Under the pieces are notes generated by a model. The model made no database searches, was not told where the DNA came from, and worked only from the letters and a program-made list of their open reading frames with translations. Positions 61,166 to 64,000 of a stretch of 64,000 bases of DNA are shown here, piece by piece. Source of the DNA: Amycolatopsis palatopharyngis (GTDB lineage: Bacteria; Actinomycetota; Actinomycetes; Mycobacteriales; Pseudonocardiaceae); assembly GCF_003385185.1 (NCBI RefSeq), contig NZ_PQHZ01000012.1, forward strand, positions 110,144-174,143, written 5' to 3'. The first letter of the stretch is position 1. Every line of letters starts with the position of its first letter. A program made the translations under genes and the position numbers.

Positions 61166-62247
61166 CCTCCTGAGTGCACGCGCCGCACCCACCGAGCGGG
61201 ATCGGTGATCTCCGCGCGTGTGGGCAGGGTTTCCGGCGAGGTCCAGACGGCATTGAAGCCGGACATGCCCACCGAGTCGATCACCTCTCTGACGAAGACC
61301 GCGCCCTCCGCGTACTGGCGGATCTTGGCGTCCACCCCCAGCAGGTGGCGCAGCAGGCGGTCGAATACGCCACCGCCCTGCCTGCGGGCGGTGAAGCGGC
61401 TCCGGATGGTGCGTACCGAAGGCACCACGGAAGGCCCGACGGCGTCCATCACGTAGTCGGCGTGCCCCTCCAGCAACGTAGACAGCGCGAGCAGCCGGTC
61501 GAAGACCACCCGCTGCTGCGGCGACTGCAGAAGTTCGGCGATGCCCACGGAGGAGCCCTTGCCGTCCCCTTCCCTGGACCGCCGCAGCTCCTTGACCGTC
61601 TCCGGCAGCCTGCCGAGCAGGTCACCGACGCCGTCGGTGCTGGAGAGATCGCCGACCAGGGTGGCCACTTGTTCGGCGAAGTAGTCCCGCAGCCAGTCGA
61701 CCGCGGTGAACTGCAGCCGGTGAGTGCACTCGTGCAGGCACACCCACATACGGAAATCGTGGCCGTCGACCTTCATCGCCCGCTGGGCGCTGACCACGTT
61801 GGGCGCGACCAGGACCAGCTGCCCGTCGCGCTCGGGTCCGCCGAACGGGTCGTACTGGCCAAGTACCCGGGACCCGAGAAAGGCCAGCACCAGCCCGGTC
61901 TGCACACCCGCGCCACTCGCGAGCAACGGGGCGAACGGCCCGGGCTGCGAGCGTGGCATCGCGCGCCCGGTGAGCTCACCGAGCCCGACGGCCGCGGCCC
62001 GTACCCAACCCGGCCGGTCCACCACCTCGCCCGGTAGCAGCGGAAGTCCCTCGCCGAGACCGGTCAGCTCCCGCACGTGCGCCTCGGCCGCGATCGTCAG
62101 CTCCCGCAGCTCCGTCACCGCGAGCTCGGCTTCCTCCTGCGGGACCACCGGTCCGCTGCGGACCAGCAGCGCCCCGGTCGACGCGGCCATCGACCAGTCG
62201 ACGATCGAGGACGGCTTGCCCTTGGTCTGCTCGCTCACCACACTCAC
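61162..62247 (-). CDS. Zincin-like metalloprotease (DUF2342 / F420-associated family)
   Basis: 361 residues. The HExxH zinc motif appears as LHECTHRLQF near residue 180, in a helical soluble protein with no signal peptide. Conserved actinobacterial segments are VDWSMAASTGALLVRSGP at the start and GHADYVMDAVGPSVVPS near 275, whose His and Glu may complete the site. The family is annotated as zinc-dependent peptidase or as F420-biosynthesis-associated; the substrate is unknown. It lies between tilS and dacB, as Rv3626c does. The GTG at 62247 is followed by SVVSEQ. Confidence 0.85.
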   Translation of the reverse strand: MSVVSEQTKGKPSSIVDWSMAASTGALLVRSGPVVPQEEAELAVTELRELTIAAEAHVRELTGLGEGLPLLPGEVVDRPGWVRAAAVGLGELTGRAMPRSQPGPFAPLLASGAGVQTGLVLAFLGSRVLGQYDPFGGPERDGQLVLVAPNVVSAQRAMKVDGHDFRMWVCLHECTHRLQFTAVDWLRDYFAEQVATLVGDLSSTDGVGDLLGRLPETVKELRRSREGDGKGSSVGIAELLQSPQQRVVFDRLLALSTLLEGHADYVMDAVGPSVVPSVRTIRSRFTARRQGGGVFDRLLRHLLGVDAKIRQYAEGAVFVREVIDSVGMSGFNAVWTSPETLPTRAEITDPARWVRRVHSGG

Positions 62248-62274
62248 CGGATCGACGCTACCCGCGTCATGGCC

Positions 62275-64000
62275 CTACCTGCAGCCGCAGTCGCGCAGCG
62301 TCGCGGCCACGGCGTCGAGGGCAGGCCGCGCCACCCCGAGGTCGGTACCGCTCGACATGAGGGAGAACACCAGCAGCCGGCCGTCGGCATCGAGCACGAC
62401 GCCGGCCAGTGTGCTGACCCCGGACAGCGTCCCGGTCTTGGCCCTGACCCAGCCCCTGCCCTGATCGGACGCCTCGGTGTCGTAGCGCCCTTCGAGCGTG
62501 CCGCTGCCACCCGCCACCGGCAGCCCGCCGATGATCGGCCGGAGTTTCGCCGTGCGCGGGTCTTCTCCAGCCGGGGCCGCCGCCACGGACAGCACGTCGC
62601 TGAGCAGCGCGGCGGACACCTTGTTCTCCGGCGAGAGACCGCTGTCATCGGACAACCGCGCGCCATCGACTTCGAAGCCATTGCGCTCGAGCACGTCCAG
62701 CGTCGCCTTGCCCGCACCGTCGAAGGAGGGCTCGGCGCCGGTGGCGATCGCGACCTGGCGGCCGATGACATCAGCGAGCAGATTGTCCGACTGAGTGAGC
62801 AGCGCGTCGACGAGTTCGGTCAGCGGCGGGGACAGCACCTCACCGAGCTGCCGCGCGTTGTCGTCCGCCGTCACGGTCCCGGAAACGGCGGACGCGCCGA
62901 GCCGCTCGGCGAACTCATTCGCGAAGGCGGCAGCCGGGTCCTCGTGGCGCATCGACTTCGGCTCCGCGGGGTTCTTCCTGCCACCGTCGAGCGCCACTGG
63001 CTGCACAGCGGCCGCGAACGTGGACGGCGCGTCCTCCGGCGCCCAGCTCGGGGCCTCGGTTGGACCGGTGAAGATGCTCAGGTCCAGCGCGACCTTGTCC
63101 ACCGCGCCGCCGGTTGCCTCCTTGACCTGGTTCACCAGGTCGTCGAGCCGGGCCGCACCCGGGTAGAGGGAGTCCTCGCCCTTCGCAAGCCCCGTCAGCG
63201 TGACGTCCCCGCCGGCCACGACGACCACGGTGCCCGGCTCCTCGCCCTCGACGACCCTGGTCGGGATCTGCATTCCGTGATCGAGTTCGAGCAGCGCCGC
63301 GGCCGCGGCCAGCACCTTCGTCGCCGACGCGGGCGTTTTGACCTCGTTCGCCCGCTGCTCCCAGAGGACTTCCCCGCTGGCTGGATCGACGACGGTGCCG
63401 GTGAGATCCCCGAGCGCCGCGGCCGAAGCGGGCCCCTGCAGCGCGGCCGCCACACCCGAAGGTGTCGGCGCGGGCGCGCCCGCGTCCGGCCCCTGCAACG
63501 CCCTGGTCACCGCCACCGGCTCCGGCGGCTCACCCTGTGGTGCGTTCGGCGCCCACGGCAGCGCCAGCCGGTTGGCCACACCCGGCAGGGCAAGGGTCAC
63601 CCCGACCGCGACGACGACGATCAATGCGAGCGCCCCGATCAGCAGGCCACGACGGCGACGGCGAGGTGGGGCGGCACCGCCGGCGCCTCCCGAACCGTCC
63701 GAAGCGGCCGAGGCGGGTCGAGCCGCGGTGTTGGTTCCGTCGTTTCCGGCAGTGCTGCCGGTGCTGTCGGCGGTGTCGCCCCTGGCCGGCCCGGCTGCCG
63801 CGGGGTCATGGCCGCCCGAAGCGGATTCGGCGCGTGGCCGCTCCCGTGGCGGATCCCCCTTGGTGGCGGGCGCGGGCCTCGGTTCGTTGCCCGGTTCGAT
63901 GCGCATCGGCACGGCATGGGCCGTGGCAGGCGGAATGTCCTGCTGCCGCTGAGCAGGCCGGGGGTAGGGGTACTGCTGCTGGGGCTGCGGAGGCTGGGGC
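62275..64000 (-). CDS. dacB: D-alanyl-D-alanine carboxypeptidase/endopeptidase, PBP4 class (5' end outside window)
   Basis: At least 575 residues, partial at the right edge. Cytoplasmic N-terminus rich in Pro, Gln, Thr and Ala (still open at the edge: QPQQQYPYPRP) is followed by an RRRRR stop-transfer and one membrane helix (LLIGALALIVVVAVGVTLAL). The penicillin-binding domain then has the active-site ASATK (S-x-x-K), the SxN motif LTQSDNLLAD, and KTG in VRAKTGTLSG. It trims and crosslinks peptidoglycan outside the cell. A GTG at 63912 is an internal start only if translation begins there; the same frame continues to 64000. Confidence 0.9.
   Translation of the reverse strand, partial: PQPPQPQQQYPYPRPAQRQQDIPPATAHAVPMRIEPGNEPRPAPATKGDPPRERPRAESASGGHDPAAAGPARGDTADSTGSTAGNDGTNTAARPASAASDGSGGAGGAAPPRRRRRGLLIGALALIVVVAVGVTLALPGVANRLALPWAPNAPQGEPPEPVAVTRALQGPDAGAPAPTPSGVAAALQGPASAAALGDLTGTVVDPASGEVLWEQRANEVKTPASATKVLAAAAALLELDHGMQIPTRVVEGEEPGTVVVVAGGDVTLTGLAKGEDSLYPGAARLDDLVNQVKEATGGAVDKVALDLSIFTGPTEAPSWAPEDAPSTFAAAVQPVALDGGRKNPAEPKSMRHEDPAAAFANEFAERLGASAVSGTVTADDNARQLGEVLSPPLTELVDALLTQSDNLLADVIGRQVAIATGAEPSFDGAGKATLDVLERNGFEVDGARLSDDSGLSPENKVSAALLSDVLSVAAAPAGEDPRTAKLRPIIGGLPVAGGSGTLEGRYDTEASDQGRGWVRAKTGTLSGVSTLAGVVLDADGRLLVFSLMSSGTDLGVARPALDAVAATLRDCGCR

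Noticed and set aside
1..64000. tRNA genes, rRNA genes, insertion sequences, CRISPR arrays, replication origin
   Set aside because: I looked for cloverleaf arms, transposase motifs, regularly spaced repeats and DnaA-box clusters by eye and found none convincing.

Overview
The window is a high-GC actinobacterial chromosome segment, most likely from the family Pseudonocardiaceae. The evidence is the gene content: Lsr2, a DinB-type mycothiol-associated protein, DUF3180, DUF6779, and a PE-like/PPE-like/EspG locus with no mycobacterial PE_PGRS expansion. The backbone follows the gene order I recall for Mycobacterium tuberculosis from about Rv3579c to Rv3627c: cysS, rlmB, carbonic anhydrase, mutY, peptidoglycan amidase, mhuD, clpC, lsr2, lysS, coaX, panD, panC, DUF2520, DUF6779, DUF3180, folK, folB, folP, folE, ftsH, a PE/PPE block, hpt, tilS, a zincin-like protein and dacB. 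Lineage-specific blocks interrupt it. No transposase, integrase, CRISPR array, tRNA or rRNA was seen.

Layout. 1-4.1 kb: an unidentified 3' gene end, cysS-rlmB, and an MBOAT acyltransferase with a hairpin leader. 4.2-5.6 kb: a thioesterase and an unknown protein. 6.0-16.9 kb: a sugar or polyol catabolic island. It has a six-gene minus-strand operon (HAD phosphatase, DhaK-DhaL kinase, RpiB isomerase, 2-hydroxyacid dehydrogenase, FGGY kinase, class II aldolase), a histidine phosphatase, a DeoR-type regulator, a second FGGY kinase and an MFS transporter. GTTAAA(T/C)TAAC inverted repeats lie in front of three of its transcription units and define a probable regulon. 17.2-22.1 kb: a DivIVA-like coiled-coil protein and three tandem DUF445 membrane proteins. 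22.1-24.9 kb: a ZnuABC-type metal importer whose binding protein carries a His/Glu repeat. 25.0-34.7 kb: LacI regulator, beta-carbonic anhydrase, MutY, Tat-exported amidase, alpha/beta hydrolase, M1 metallopeptidase, MhuD heme oxygenase, Sir2-like protein, exonuclease/phosphatase-fold protein, DoxX and pyroglutamyl peptidase.

34.7-43.6 kb: ClpC, an IdeR-box-controlled FhuF-type reductase, Lsr2, LysS, and a guanidine-III riboswitch controlling a Gdx-type exporter. 42.3-55.2 kb: cofactor biosynthesis. The pantothenate/CoA genes and folate genes form overlapping minus-strand operons, interrupted by a PrsW-like protease and an opposite-strand DUF998 protein and headed by FtsH. 55.3-59.0 kb: a four-gene PE-like/PPE-like/EspG/EspG operon, presumably for a type VII secretion system encoded elsewhere. 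59.4-64 kb: hpt, tilS, a zincin-like protein and dacB (PBP4), which runs off the right edge.

A recurrent intergenic palindrome with core CACTTTCCCGGGAAAGTG occurs seven times in four clusters and never inside a confident gene. The signals most worth following are this repeat family, the catabolic island with its operators, the riboswitch and its competing hairpin, a near-identical 103-bp block shared by two DUF445 paralogs, and the nested inverted repeats between pcp and clpC.
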